Assembly (NCBI RefSeq): GCF_001659605.2
Contig: NC_035174.2
Span: 5,768,389 to 5,832,388 of the forward strand
DNA: 64,000 bases
Direction: 5' to 3'
Source: Manihot esculenta
Lineage: Eukaryota; Streptophyta; Magnoliopsida; Malpighiales; Euphorbiaceae
Shown here: piece after piece, positions 1-12,429 of the stretch
Layout: every line of letters starts with the position of its first letter
Numbering within the stretch: the first letter of the stretch is position 1
Notes under the pieces: model-generated
Seen by the model: only the letters and a program-made list of their open reading frames with translations
Told to the model about the DNA's origin: nothing
Databases searched by the model: none
Made by a program: the position numbers and the translations under genes

Positions 1-2200
1 GAATGCTTACCTAACCTTAAAAAAGTTCTTAAGTGGTATTTTGGAATCCAATTTGATGTTAAATATGAGAAATGCCATTTTATGGTAGACCAAGGGCTAA
101 TCTTGGGACACATTGTGTCAAAAAGTAGAATTGAGGTTGATAAATGTAAGATAGATGTTATTAAGTTATTGCCTTACCCTGTTAATGTGTGAAAAATGCA
201 TTGCTTCCTTGGACATGCAAGTTTCTATCTACAATTTATCAAGAATTTCTCAAAAATAGCTCAGCCACTCTGCAGATTATTGCAAAGGATATTGAGTTTA
301 CTTTTGATGATTCTTGCAAAAAGGCATTTGATGCACTCAGGGAGATATTAATTATTGCACTAGTAATACAACCCCTTGCTTGGAGTCAACCTTTTAAAAT
401 TACATGTGATGCTAGCAACCAGGCTGTGGCCACGGTATTAGGACATAAGAAAGAAAAATATCCTCACGTCATCTACTATACGTCCAGAACACTTGATAAT
501 GCGCAGTGCAATTACTCAACCACAAAAAAAGAACTTCTAGCTATAATTTTATGCTTTAAAAAAATTTCGTTCATATTTACTTGGCACTAAAGTAATTATT
601 TGTTCTGACCATACAACTTTAAAATATCTTTTCAAGAAAAAAGATGCAAAGCATAAACTAATTCGGTGGATCCTTTTACTCCAAGAGTTTGATGTAAAAA
701 TTCGAGACAAGAAGGGGTCTGAGAATTTAGTTGCTCATCATCTTAGCCAACTGCCATTATTGGTTGAAGAACCTGCACCACTCAAAGATAAATTCCCAGA
801 TGAACATCTATTTTCTACTTTCAGATCAAGTTTCTTGCTATGCAAATAAATTCAATTATTTGATCTCTAAATCCTTACCTGATGATTTGACTAGAACTAA
901 ACGAGAAAATATCAAACAAGATTCCAAGTATTATACTTAAGTTGAACCTTATTTTTGGTGCATATGCTCAGACCATATTATTAGAACATGTGTTTTGGGT
1001 AATGAAATCAGTTCCATTATGAGCTTTTGTCATGCCCACGCATGTGAAGGTCACTTCGGTCCAAAGAGAACCACTCGTAAAATACTTGATAGTGGATTTT
1101 ATTGACCTCGTATATATCATGATTCCTATGTATTCTATAAATCTTAACTATCAAAAATCTAAAAATTTAAGTCGTCGAGTTCAAATGCCCTGATAACCTA
1201 TCCTTGTCTATGAATTTTTGATGTTTAGGGTATGTATTTTATGGGACCATTTCCATCTTCTTTTGGTCATACATATATACTCTTAGTTGTGGATTATGTT
1301 TCTAAGTGGGTAGAAGCAAAAGCTACCCATACTAATGATGCTAAGGTTGTTGTGGATTTTGTCAAGTCATATATCTTTAACAAGTATGGAGTTCCAAAGG
1401 CCATAATCAGTAACTGTGGAATTAATTTTTGCAATAAGATAGTTGCAGCACTTTTCAAGAAGTATGGTGTCCATTATCGAACTTCCACAACATATCATCC
1501 AAAAATGGTCAAACAGAAGTGTCCAATAGAGAGATTAAGTCCATTATTTAAAAAAACAGTCAGCCTCAATTGTAGAGATTGGAGTCTTAGGTTTAAGAAT
1601 GTCTTATACGCATATCGGACAGCTTTTAAAACACCCATAGGTATATTCCTTTACCGCCTCATCTATGGCAAGTCTTGCCACTTATATGTGGAGATTGAGC
1701 ACAAGGCTTTTTTAGCAGTAAAACAATGCAATATGAGTATGGATGAATGAAGCTGGTGTACATCATAAGTTGTAATTGCAAGTGCTGAAAGAAATTTGGA
1801 ATGATACTTATGATAATTTCATAATTTACAAAGCAAGAATAAAGACATTGCATGATCAATTAATTTCTATAAAATAATTTTTTATTGGTCAAAAAGTTTT
1901 GCTCCATGATCCTAGATTGAAATTATTTCTTAATAAATTACACACCAGATAGATTGGCCTTTTTATTGTCACTAATATTTTTTTCTATAGTACTGTAAAA
2001 ACAAGGAGTATGAACATCAACAAGTCATTTAAGGTCAATAGCCATCACCTCAAGCCTTTTTATGAAAATTTTCCTCCAAAGCAAGTTGAGAAAATTAGTC
2101 TCAGTGACTTCTCTCTACTTCATTTATTAGCTTGCAAGAAAGTCAAGTCTAACTACGATTATAAATTAAAACTACTCCTACCAATTTTTAGTTAGATTTT
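1..2200 (+). mobile_element. Degenerate Ty3/gypsy LTR retrotransposon, pol remnant
   Basis: Pieces of a gypsy pol polyprotein lie in the usual order but in shifting frames. The reverse transcriptase end is at 1-190 (motifs KCHFMV and LGHIVSK) and the RT/RNase H linker at about 195-590 (FLGHASFY, CDASNQAV, YYTSRTLD, NYSTTKKELLA). RNase H continues near 600-760 (CSDHTTLKYL, LIRWILLLQEFD) and a decayed zinc-binding HHCC region lies at about 940-1120. The integrase core is at 1232-1750 and a C-terminal piece at 2010-2130 (FKVNSHHLKPFYE). A stop at 190, frame changes near 190-300 and at the A-run near 560, and stops in the zinc region show that it is dead. The first integrase aspartate (VVDYVSKW) remains, but the second is replaced (SNCG where the family has SD.G) and the glutamate motif is lost. 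The element starts upstream of the window; no LTR is recognised at its 3' side. Confidence 0.9.
1232..1750 (+). pseudogene. Gypsy integrase core, catalytically broken
   Basis: This is a 172-residue open stretch of retroviral-type integrase. It keeps the family landmarks [42 protein letters not shown] and the [12 protein letters not shown] segment near the end. Integrase joins element cDNA to the host chromosome using a D,D-35-E triad. Here only the first aspartate is clear; the second is asparagine and the region that should hold the glutamate reads KQKCPIER. The residual open frame reflects recent decay rather than function. Confidence 0.85.
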
Positions 2201-2838
2201 ATTTCCTTTATTCTTTAATTTATTTTTTTTTAGTTGCCGGAGGCCAAGCTTGAGAATAGCAGCTATATTTGCTATTAACAGGGAATATTTGCCAATTTTT
2301 TTGGATTCTGACTTTCTGCTATCAATTCCCCTTCTTCACCTCCATAGGAACTAGGTGCGGTTCATCATGATCTGAGGCTCTTGCTTAATTCTCATCCCAA
2401 AATCTCAATTGTTCATATAGCTAGAACTGCAAATTGCTTTGTAGACTGGAAAATATGATAAGATAGAGTTAATATGTTAAGATAGGACTGTTTTCAAATC
2501 CTCCTCCACAATTATTAAGTTTCCTTTGTAATGACTTTTTTTAAATCATGATCAATGATTTGCCCTTTTCTAATAAAAAAAAAAGGACCGAGCAAACGTG
2601 AGTTTTAAGATGAGGATGGAACACGTCAATAGCAAGCATCACTAGTTGATCCAACGTCATGAGTTTCTGATGCCCCGAGTCTCAAGGAGATATTTGGATT
2701 GGCGCACATATTTTGGATAGTCTTTTTTCTCATATCCCACTTGCTCCTCTTGCTTTTAAAACTTTTATTCGGGCCCGATATTATAAGAAGAGATGGGTTG
2801 GGCTTGATGATTCTTTTCCTTGGTCTGTCGGGTTTATT
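2201..2838. other. Intergenic stretch between gypsy and LINE remnants
   Basis: This holds the tail of the gypsy element and AT-rich sequence with short T and A runs. An LTR would be expected here, but no matching pair can be identified because the other end of the element is outside the window. No gene is seen. Confidence 0.5.
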
Positions 2839-3760
2839 TCAACATGCATAGCAAGTGGAGTCGTTTTTAGGACCATCCCCTTCAATCTGGTTTGATGTGT
2901 CAGAGCTAGAGTCAGGAGATTGGTAGAGGTGAGCATCTGATTTTTTCGAAGGCAGGTCTGTAGCTTTGTCCATTGTATTTCTTGGTGTAATCTCTAGACT
3001 CAAAGATTCATGGAGATGGAAAGTATATAAATCAGGTGGCTCAAAGGTCGTTGCTTTTCCTTGTATGGTTTTGGGATCGTCAATGTTATGCCTCTGGGTC
3101 TCATCGGCGTCTTGATCATAGTTTTGGCCAGCGATGTTTGTGTCTTCTTTATCCAACAAATGGTCTTTTGGTGGTGAAGATTGCAATGGAAAAGCCTTCA
3201 GCTAGAAACCGTACTTTGATCTTCTGCCTTGTTACGCTGATGAGGATGATTGAGTTTCCTGTATCTTGCAATCCCGATTAATTGACCTATCCTGCCACAA
3301 CCCACAAGAGAGAAAAAGTATTAGGTAAACTTTCATATTTCAAAATTACCCCTTGTAGTTCTCCATTGGGTTTTTGATCCTGGAAACTCGTTTTGAAAGG
3401 TTCATTAATTGGCAAATTAACTATGATACGCAGCCAAATCTAAAGTACCTTCGAGTGTTAGATCCGTCTCTAAGAATTGACCCAGCATATTGCCGATAAT
3501 CTGAGCATTCCTAGGATTCAATTGATTTGGGGGATGCCATGAGCCTGCGACCAAAAAGGCAAGTGACTTGAGTGCAATCTGTTAAAGGATTGGAGGTGGA
3601 CAACTAAGAATTGGAGCTTTTTAGATTCAGAGAATATAATTTTCGATACTTACTGGTCAATCGTAATCTTAACCCTTTCTTTTGCGCCTCTGACTGTGAG
3701 AATGGGATGGGATGGGTGGGAGTTATATGTCCAAACTAGACAGTCAAGCAGGCGATCTTC
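2839..3760 (-). pseudogene. Degenerate LINE ORF1-like protein (DUF4283 / zf-CCHC_4 type)
   Basis: Read on the minus strand from about 3760 downwards, the sequence carries a plant non-LTR ORF1-type protein in several frames. Near 3530-3560 is PFWSQAHGIP, matching the family's PFWVQ.HG.P block. One frame over, it continues at about 3425-3525 with NPRNAQIIGNMLGQFLE, the usual follow-on. Near 3300 a decayed zinc knuckle reads VGCGRIGQ. A polar, Ser/Pro/Asp-rich tail of 115 codons stays open at 2839-3186. Such proteins bind nucleic acid and accompany LINE reverse transcriptases, but no reverse transcriptase is seen next to it. Frameshifts and stops make it a pseudogene. A domesticated host gene of the same fold is unlikely because of these breaks. 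Confidence 0.65.
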
Positions 3761-4390
3761 TGAGACCCTCTTTATCTCCTTATCACTACCAACGACATTC
3801 CTTTTTTATATTTTTGATATTTCAAGGTATTAGAAATTTTTGCTCTTATAACAAGAAAGAGCATTAGGATTTTTTTTTTTTTCTCACACAACCCATCTAG
3901 CATGCAAAAATGAATGCTGAAGCAGTCCCAGGTAATCACTATAACACGTCGGATTTAAAAATATAAAACAATGTTTACATGATATTTATATTCTTGTGTT
4001 CAATTTCCTTTCAGCAAAAGAATTAAGCTTCCAAATGGTCAAGATTTGGAGGAACAAGGGAATGCACAAGGGTCTCAAAAATATTTCTGAAGGAGAGAGC
4101 AATAAGCACCACCAAATCAATCTCATCACGTTCGATCTTATTACTCGCCCAACACAGACTTCAACACCCCCACACAATTGAACCAGCGGCGTTGAGAATA
4201 TATCTTGCAAAAACGCAAGAGCGGACATGGATCATGAATCATCAAAAATCAATACAAAGAACAAAAGTAATAGTTCCCCATATTAAGTTGACAGGCACTA
4301 ACCTTCAAATTTTTCCAGATACAATTAAACTCTACATCAGATCACCTGTCATTTGAATCATCCTACATAACGTCCAGTTCCTACTGTATA
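3761..4390. other. Intergenic, nothing recognised
   Basis: Sequence of mixed composition between the LINE remnant and the 3' end of the SUO-like gene. Only short chance ORFs occur on both strands and no domain is recognised. The distal end of the SUO-like 3' UTR may reach into this stretch. Confidence 0.4.
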
Positions 4391-4398
4391 CAAGTGAA

Positions 4399-4415
4399 GG
4401 GGGGGGGGGGGGGGG
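4399..4415. repeat. G17 homopolymer
   Basis: An uninterrupted run of 17 G on the plus strand (17 C in the sense of the SUO-like transcript). It lies in the probable 3' UTR of that gene. Such G/C runs are rare in AT-rich plant DNA and are prone to length error in assembly. Confidence 0.9.
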
Positions 4416-4826
4416 AGGTAGATAAATTAACATCAATGCACATACAAAAGAGCTTCAGTTTGAAGAAGTTCACTAACCAATCCTTCATTCTTGGAAAGGT
4501 TGGAAAAGGAAGGATGGTTTTGGGTCCAACAGTATAAAAAATGTCGATACACTGAACAACAGCATAGGCACGCTTCCAGCTGTCCAGGCAACAAATATTG
4601 CATGCTGCTTTCCAACAGTTAACATATCTACACAGGGGAAAGTGAACAGCTGCCACCCAAGACATATTCAAGGAAATACCAGCTAGCAGACCCCACACAG
4701 ATTCCTTCATGATGCAAAGGCGGGGATCATAGAAAATGGCATCAAATAACTCACTAACCACCCATCCTTGAAGAGCAAGAGTTAGTTGATGACCTCTGGA
4801 AGTTAGCCAGCATCAATCCAAGAACA

Positions 4827-5013
4827 CTGAAATAAAAAAATAATCATAATAAAGAAATAATTAAAAAATGTGACTTTCAAGTTTAACTCATGCACCAAAG
4901 TTAAAATCCATTCATCAGATCTCAAGTCAAATAGATGGAGGAAAGACAACGGGGACGCAGAGCAACACGTTTCACATAATTTGAAGGCAGGCAAATGGAA
5001 AATAAATACATAC
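4827..5013 (-). other. Probable 3' UTR intron of the SUO-like gene
   Basis: After the stop codon at 5063-5065, the minus strand shows a good donor (CTCA then GTATGT) at 5013. A pyrimidine-rich tract ending TTTCAG follows, with the exon resuming at 4826, a 187-bp intron with GT-AG ends. The stretch downstream to about 4400 would then be terminal 3' UTR exon. The donor lies about 50 nt beyond the stop, close to the distance that can trigger nonsense-mediated decay in plants. This is inferred from splice signals only. Confidence 0.5.
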
Positions 5014-5062
5014 TGAGAATTTATGGGCCTCATGGATTACTGGAGTGCGTGACTAGGCATCT

Positions 5063-8000
5063 CTACTGCCATGAGGATTGCTTATAACCTTCCCAGCTAC
5101 TCTCTGGCTCCTTCCTCTTAAGTATGCCACCGCCTGCCACCTGAAACATCCTTGACTGCTCCTCTGCAATGGCCTGTGAACTGGCAACGGACAATTGCCT
5201 TGACGAAAGAGAACCTGTCTCATCTCTCCCTTCCAAGTCTGGGCCCAAAGGCCCTGCATTGAGGTCAAGACCTTGCCTTCCCCATTTCCAACTACTCTCA
5301 GAGCCACCAATATTGCTATTATCCTGGAGGCTAACAACAAAAGGCCTTGGGTAATGGGACGGGACTGCACCAGCAGGAGGTAATACTTGAGAATGCACTG
5401 TGGGAAAACAGAGTCTCCCACCAGGTGATGAATCCAGAAATGTTGTTGAACCGACTGAAAATGTCGCTGATGGTAGAGGAAAATTTGTCCCAAAAGGAAA
5501 GACTGGATATTGAAATGGTGTAGCTGGAAAGGGAACTGCTGGAGCAGATGATAACACTGGCCCCCTGTAGGCATCAGGATTAAATGGCGTGCTGCCAGTA
5601 GGGGTTGCCAACATCCTTTGAGGCCCGCCAGGTATGACAATTGGAAAGGACTGCTCTCCTCTATCAGGCAACATAGAATGAATGGCAACAGCTGGATAGG
5701 CATTCCCTTGAGGAAAAAATGAAGAGAAGTTACCCATTTCCGCATGGTTTAGCCTAAGGCTAGAAACAGATGGTTGTGAAGATGCATTATTCCTGGCAGT
5801 CTGGCCAACTGAAGATGGTTCAGCATTCCCCTCATCTGCAAGAGGCCCATCATTCAAATCAAAATCCATGCGTACACTCGACTCACCATTAAGAACAGCA
5901 ACTGATGATGATTTTACTGCCTGAAGACGCACATCCTTCCTACAAGTATTACTTGTTAAATGATTGCCGATATCACTTGTATCCTCCACTCTATTCAAAT
6001 CAAGGTCAAGTCCTCCAGAGCCCCGAACAGCAGCAGAACCCATTATTTGATCATGTGATGGATTGTGGTTATTTGAGAGATCAAATACAGCAATTGAGCC
6101 CCGAGCAGAACCTCGAGAAGCCAAATCCTCAAGGATTCTTTCATCTGGAACGTTCAAGTCAATATCCAACGGTGGTCGACTGGGCTTGACCACAGCTGCA
6201 TCAGGAACAGAGATATTAACTGTACCCACTGGCATCTCCAAAGCTTTTCTTGGTTCAGCTGGACGAAAGGCACTTGTGGCTGCTGTTCCCTTCCAACCAA
6301 GTTCTCCCCTATTCTTCAGTAAATCCTCTGGAGGAATAAAGGGCCTTTTTGCAGCAGAAGCCACTGTAATTGAAGCAGGTAAGCCACTAGAACAGGAAGA
6401 AACAGGTAAAGGCAAAGGGCTAATCAATTGAATACCAGTAGAACATTCAGGTGGTCTCGAGTTATTTGGTTCCCCATATCTCCCATCATCAGTATTGAAG
6501 CCTTCATTTAGATCAAATTCCACTTTCGCTACAATATCTGCCCCCCCTACAGCACATAGTGAAGCAGCATCTGCAGCACCCGATTTACTTTCCTCAGCTA
6601 CATCAGCACCAGTGGCAGTCAACTTTGATCTTCTACACCCTGCTTCTTGTCCTGGTTCTTGCAAAAATGCAGGTGACGCCTTGCTCAGAGCATGGGCACC
6701 GCTAAGTTGTTCTTTAGCATGATTATCTTCCAGACTCTGCTCCAAATTCTCAACCTTGTGATCAGTAAAATCTGAGCCAAAATTATTTTCTTGTGTATTA
6801 TTTCCTCTTTCAGCATGCTGACTCCTGCTATCCATTTCATCAGCCTTTTCAGCCTTCACCTCCCCAACAGCAGTTTCAGAAAAATTATCTTTACCAGAAC
6901 CAGTAGGATCCAGCACATCCCCCACAGTTCCTTCTGCAAACTCAGAGCGCACAACAGCAGGAGATTTTTGCTCCGCTTTCACGGTAATGTTAAACTGTTT
7001 GTTCATGTTTTTCCTGTTGCCACCTTCTATCTCCATTGATGGGCAAGGCAATGATCCTTCAATAGGTTCTGTCCTACCTTCTAAACTTGACACGTCAACC
7101 CTATCCACACTTCGAATACAACTGTGCAACTTATCTTTTGTATCAGATATGTCATCTGCCTTCTCCTCCCATGTTTCTTTGTCAGCATTAGTTGATGTTT
7201 TGTCTACCATGCTTGAAGAGAGCAGAGTCACAGAAGTGGCTAGTGTTTCCTCTGATTTCACATTGTTTTGTAGGCAAGGTTCCATGATTTTCTGCACATC
7301 CATATTGGAAGAATTTGAATGTCCATTTTGCACATCTACTGTTTTATCTTCCGACAATGATACAATTTTATCCTCCATGCTCTTGCTCCGTGAAGTATCA
7401 GTAACCCGCTTCTCGGTTTCATCATCAGTGCCATCAACTGTTTGTCTCCAATCATCACCTGAAGCTGACTTCAGTCTAGAATCAATGCTTGTGCAAGAGT
7501 GTTCAACAGCAGTGATGTTTCTTTGTGGAGAATTATTTGGAGAAGCCATATCTGATTTTGATATTTCCCCAGCAGCAACGCTAGCAAGCAAGTTCATACC
7601 AACATCATCGCCAGCCAACATGGAGGCATTTACTTCAGAGTACTTTTCACAACTTTCAATTAAAGCATTTATCGAGCTCAAAGAAGGATCATGCAACTTC
7701 CCTGATTTTTGTTCATTTCCAGATGATGAGGAAGCAGCTTTTGGAACATCAGCTAATTTCCCAGTGTCTTCAACAGTCCTACAGTTTTCAGGAACAGTGG
7801 CAGGGGACCCATCCCCCTCATCAGATCCAGTAAGCACCTCTTTGAAATCATTGCTTTGCCATGACTCATTATTTACATTGGACATAGTATTAGCCCGATA
7901 ACCATCATTCTTTTCCTTCAAGGTACGATCAAACTGGTCATGCTTCTCTGAAAGGACCGGAGAAGAAGCTCTACTATTCATGACTGAAGGGTCTTCAAGA

Positions 8001-11000
8001 GATCCACCGCTGGCACTTGGTGCAGGACTATGACCTCTGTTGGGGATTTTAACAATCAATTTATGATTATTACCCTCTGCCAAGGGAACATCAACTGCCT
8101 TCTCAAATGTCAAACTGGACTGAGATAACTTTTCAGCACACTGGCTTCTATGCAAGGAAGAATTCCTACTTGACCCAGTCTCCCTTTGGATCCCAGATAA
8201 TGTTGGACCTTGGACGCCATTGATTGACTTACGATGCCGAGGAGAAGCACCAATGACCTTATTTGCAGTCATTGAAACAGCAGTACCACTCCTCGCATCC
8301 TCCTTTCCAGAAACTCCCCCAGTTTTGACATGATCACTGGAACAAGATTGACTATTGTTGTGGGACTGACTAGAACTGCTGCTTTTCTCCTCCCTTACAG
8401 CTACAGTAGGAAGATCAGAGGCAACACCGACACCAATATTGCAGGTCTGTCCTTCTTTTAAGCTGTTACCTGCTGATGCAGAAGATGGAAAAGATTTCAT
8501 GGGTCCTGGAGAGCCAGATGCACACTTGGTTGTAGTTTCCCCCTGTACAAGCTTGACTGCAGCATTTTTTGAAGCTGAAAGTTGTGTAGCTGAACTCTTA
8601 ATTGCCACCTCTGAAGATGAACCAGAATTTTTGTTCCCACCATGTGAAACATCTAGAGGTCGCGGTCTCCCAGCCCATGAGACAGCCTGGTTAGAACCAG
8701 ACTTTGCATCCATTTCAGCTTCAACACGTTTCTTCCACGTGTCAACCAAACTCCTTGCTTTCTTTTGAATTTCCAAGTTCTTATGTGTTCTCAGATGATT
8801 CACTGACTTCCCAATGTTACACATTTGCAAAGCATGGAGATTTACAGGGAGTTTGTCAAGCGCACGAAGTAAAATGAACAGAAATTCCTCAACAGATTTG
8901 TCGCTCTCCTTGTGGCTGCTACCATCACCAATCTTCCCTTTGTGCACCTCCTGCAGCCACTCATCAAATACAGGCAAACCCTTGAACTGCACAAACCGAT
9001 TAAGGCAATCAAACTTATCGGTGGCTGCTATAACACCAGCCAGTATTGACCTGCCCACCAAGTCTATCTTTTTCTCATTTCTCTCAGGAACCATGAGTTG
9101 CACCAATTTTTCAACACCTTCAGAGTCAACAAGCCCCCCCTTTTCAGTAAATTTTGCAATCTCAGTTTTCCAAATGCTTTCTGGTCTGCAGTGACCAGAA
9201 TCAACATCATCAGGCTTTGAACAACGTTCTCGTTTAACGGGCTCAGAACTCTGATCAACTCGTTCCCTTTTCTTTCCCTTAATTTGAGAAGGAACGGATG
9301 AGGCACTATTTTGTACACTATCTGAGCTGGGTTTCAACTGTGAAGTCGATGTTGGTCCGTTCGTTGGTTTTGGTGAATGCCCACCTTGGGACGCTGTTTC
9401 ATGCATTTCTATGTGAGTTTTACACAATAGCTGATCTACTTCTTCTTGCCGTTCCTGTTCAAAAAAGAATATTAACAACCACAAATTGTCAATTATTCAC
9501 AGCAAAACACACGAATGCATCCAGAACTTACATTAATGTAATCTTGGTCGGTTAGCCACCATAAACACTTGTTATTAATGTCATAAACTCGCCGGCACAC
9601 AAATGAGCAAATTCCTGATGGAAGTTCAGCACCTTTTGGAAGGAAAGTGACTTTGCACGGATGCAGTAGTGATGCAGCAGGAATCTCATCCTTATGAAAG
9701 GAATAGAATATTTCGTTTGGCGCAGCTTCCAAAAGGATGCCTTTGCCAAGCTTTATTTCAGCAGGTCGATAAAGCCAATTCACACCTAACTTTAACTTGT
9801 TGTCTTTTCCAGTAGTCACCCAACGAATTATTCCAATGAAAGGAGGGGAATCTTGGGGTGGTTTGAAAAGAGCACAATCTCCAACATTGATCCTGCGCCC
9901 ATCCTGTTTAAGAGGGAAAAATAGAAAGGAAAGACTAGCAAATAAATTTATCTGAAAATGAAAAAATAGCTAAATAGAACAGCATATCCAAATCTTAAAA
10001 ATTTAATAAGCTCAAGAAAATGCAGTACAAGTTTAACAAAAAACATCAGAAATAATTCAAAGTCAATCTTAACCATCACAACACAACCTCATTATACTTC
10101 ATATTAAAGTACCATTAAAGCAACACCATACCAAAGTCAGCTAAATGAACCAGCTTACGTCTCATGGCTTTCATTATTCACATAATAAGATATTTATTTT
10201 GAAGAAACTGGATTCCAAAAATGCAACTGCAAGTCCCTCCCAACCCAACAATTCAAGAGAAAGCTCCCAAGAATACCACCATACAGCATAGATTATTCTT
10301 TAACTATCCTTGGAACAATGCACAAGCAAAAATTCATGTTAATTAACAGTAATAAAATCTTAGGATCAAACCTCCAAAAAGATAAACTAAGGGACCTGGA
10401 TAAACTCCAATCTCCTAAACAGCATCAATCACAATTTGACATGTGTCAAACTCTTATTAGACACTCCTAAAAACATTAAGCTTTATCTTCCTTGGAATGC
10501 CTTTGAGAGTAACTTTGTTTTCATTTTACTCTCCTAATCACAGAATGAAATCTTCACCATAGTTACCTAGAATGTGGAACTCTTAAATTGTGGTATGGAT
10601 ATGCAGTACTCAATATGTAGGGGTAGGTTAAGTTAGTAACAACTCTGATTCATGGCACACTTAGTCGGTACTCCAACTCAATAGGAAGACATGAATTACA
10701 TTTACTCAAACTTAACTCATATTTACGTGGTATTTCTTAATTTTATTTGTCATACTACATTTTTAGATAAATACGGGGTTTAACATTAATTAATAATATA
10801 AATTTTCTAACATAATATACATTTTATTTAAAATTTACAAGTCATTTTATTATTATTACTTTAAACAATTAAGATATAATAATGTACATTTTCTATGTTC
10901 CAGTCAACCATTAAATGAACTTTAATCTCCCCAAACTAAGATTCCACTGCTGCAGTGATACCTAACCCCAATTTCACACATCCTCATCATGATCACCAGC

Positions 11001-12429
11001 TTGTATCCCCTAGCTGTCACTATTATTTTCACTATTTAGCAAAGACTACAGTTTGAAAAGGAAAATTATTAGTTAAAACAAAGTTATCATAGAATTCACA
11101 TTTCAATATGCAGAAGCAAAATAAATTACTATGATCATTTAAAAAAAAAAAAAAACTTGTAATTCATGTCTCTGTCTAAAGTACAACAAGATGATTCCAT
11201 AACTGATTTATCATGAAATGAAAAGTTGTAAACATTTAGCCATCTGGAAACCCACCCCCCTTCTTTTGTTTGCCACAATGATATACATCACTATTATTTT
11301 AAGGAAAACATTGTAAGGAAAGATTTCTGCATTTTCTTTTGTATTTGGAGAACAAAGGAAAACTGATTGTGGAACATTTTCTGGAGAAAAAACCATTAAA
11401 TGGAAGGGATGATTATCCAAATCACAATTTTCTTAAACTTTAACCTTTCATTTGGCAAAATTAATTTTGTAAAAAGAAAATTAAATGAATTCTTGCAAAA
11501 TCATGCAAGATTTCAAATTCTTTTAAATTGAAAATTTTTTAAGTTAAAAATAATTGAATTCTTTCTTTCCAAACAAATGAATTGCTATAAAAGAAATCGA
11601 ATTAAATTCTTGCAAAATTCTTGATTCCAACTGAAGGGTAAATGCAAATTTCAGCTCCAATTTATGCACTTATTGCATCCATCAGGACTCAGATGAAAAA
11701 ATCAGCCCATCGATCAAAATACAGTTTAATCATCGCAAAAGAATACATCATTCGAAACTAGAAGCAAATGAATCTAGCAGGCGATTGCCGCTGTTCATTT
11801 TTCATCGTCCATTCTCCCATGCAACCCCACAAAAGGAATGAGACGCCAACAGATATAGAATCCTAAAGAAACCAGAAGAACCCCAACACCAACATCAAGC
11901 AAAACACGCCACTCCGTCATTTCAGCCCATTCTTCAAAGTTCCATATATGAATCAAGATACCAGACACATCTGACCAAAATTAAATTTGCTGTCTCAAAC
12001 TCTCCCAAATCATGGCCGCCAACTTCCCCAAATTTAAATCAATGCAGGCCAAACAGCACAAAATTACAAAAATATTCGACCCATTTCCACATTAACCACA
12101 AACACTCGACCCCTTCTTCGGCAATCACACAAATCTGCAAAAGACCTATTCATATATACCATCTCGAACGCCGATGCCAATCAACTCCATCAAAACCCCC
12201 CAATATCCCGTCATCAGAACAACCTAAAAATCAAACTAAAAGCATGCCCAGCAAAAGGGAAAAAAAAAAATAAAGTACATGAAAGGAAAAATACCTTGCA
12301 AAATGAATTAGCCGGGAAAACAGAAGAAGAAGACGAGGAAACATCACCAGCTACAACCGAATTGCTACGAGTGGGTCCTGTCCACATGTGCCGACCCCTT
12401 TTCCTTTCCTCACCTGCCAGCCCATGCAT
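5063..12429 (-). CDS. SUO: SUO-like BAH and TFIIS N-terminal domain protein
   Basis: Coding exons are 12429-12295, 9903-9532 and 9454-5063, all with GT-AG introns and continuous frame. They give 1632 residues, close to Arabidopsis SUO (about 1,610). The start sits in MHGLAGEERKRGRHMW, the conserved family N-terminus. A BAH domain spans roughly residues 46-170 (VGDCALFKPPQD to WWLTDQDYIN). A TFIIS/LEDGF N-terminal helical bundle lies at about 300-415. A long Ser-rich, probably disordered region follows. The C-terminus (SRQLSVASSQAIAEEQ, KRKEPESSW, YKQSSWQ) is the family signature. Basic clusters KGKKRERV and PVKRERC suggest nuclear import. A GW (near residue 1221) and a WG (WKWGRQ) resemble Argonaute hooks, and five DLN motifs resemble EAR repression motifs. 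In Arabidopsis, SUO acts in miRNA-guided translational repression; the same role here is inferred from homology. The first intron is 2.4 kb. Confidence 0.93.
9904..12294 (-). other. Large first intron of the SUO-like gene
   Basis: This 2391-bp intron runs from donor AAG/GTAT at 12294 to the acceptor TTAAACAG before 9903. It is AT-rich with poly-A and poly-T runs. No ORF of recognised family or transposon domain is seen in it. The nearest other exon is the 45-codon first exon, so regulatory elements in this intron are possible but not demonstrated. Confidence 0.8.

Noticed and set aside
4381..4761. 126-codon minus-strand ORF downstream of the SUO-like stop
   Set aside because: It lies in the probable 3' UTR exon, runs through the C17 tract and contains no known motif. 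It is most likely a chance ORF.
6987..7901. 304-codon plus-strand ORF opposite the SUO-like gene
   Set aside because: It is antisense to the Ser-rich coding exon; such codon use creates long open antisense frames. No domain is recognised in it.
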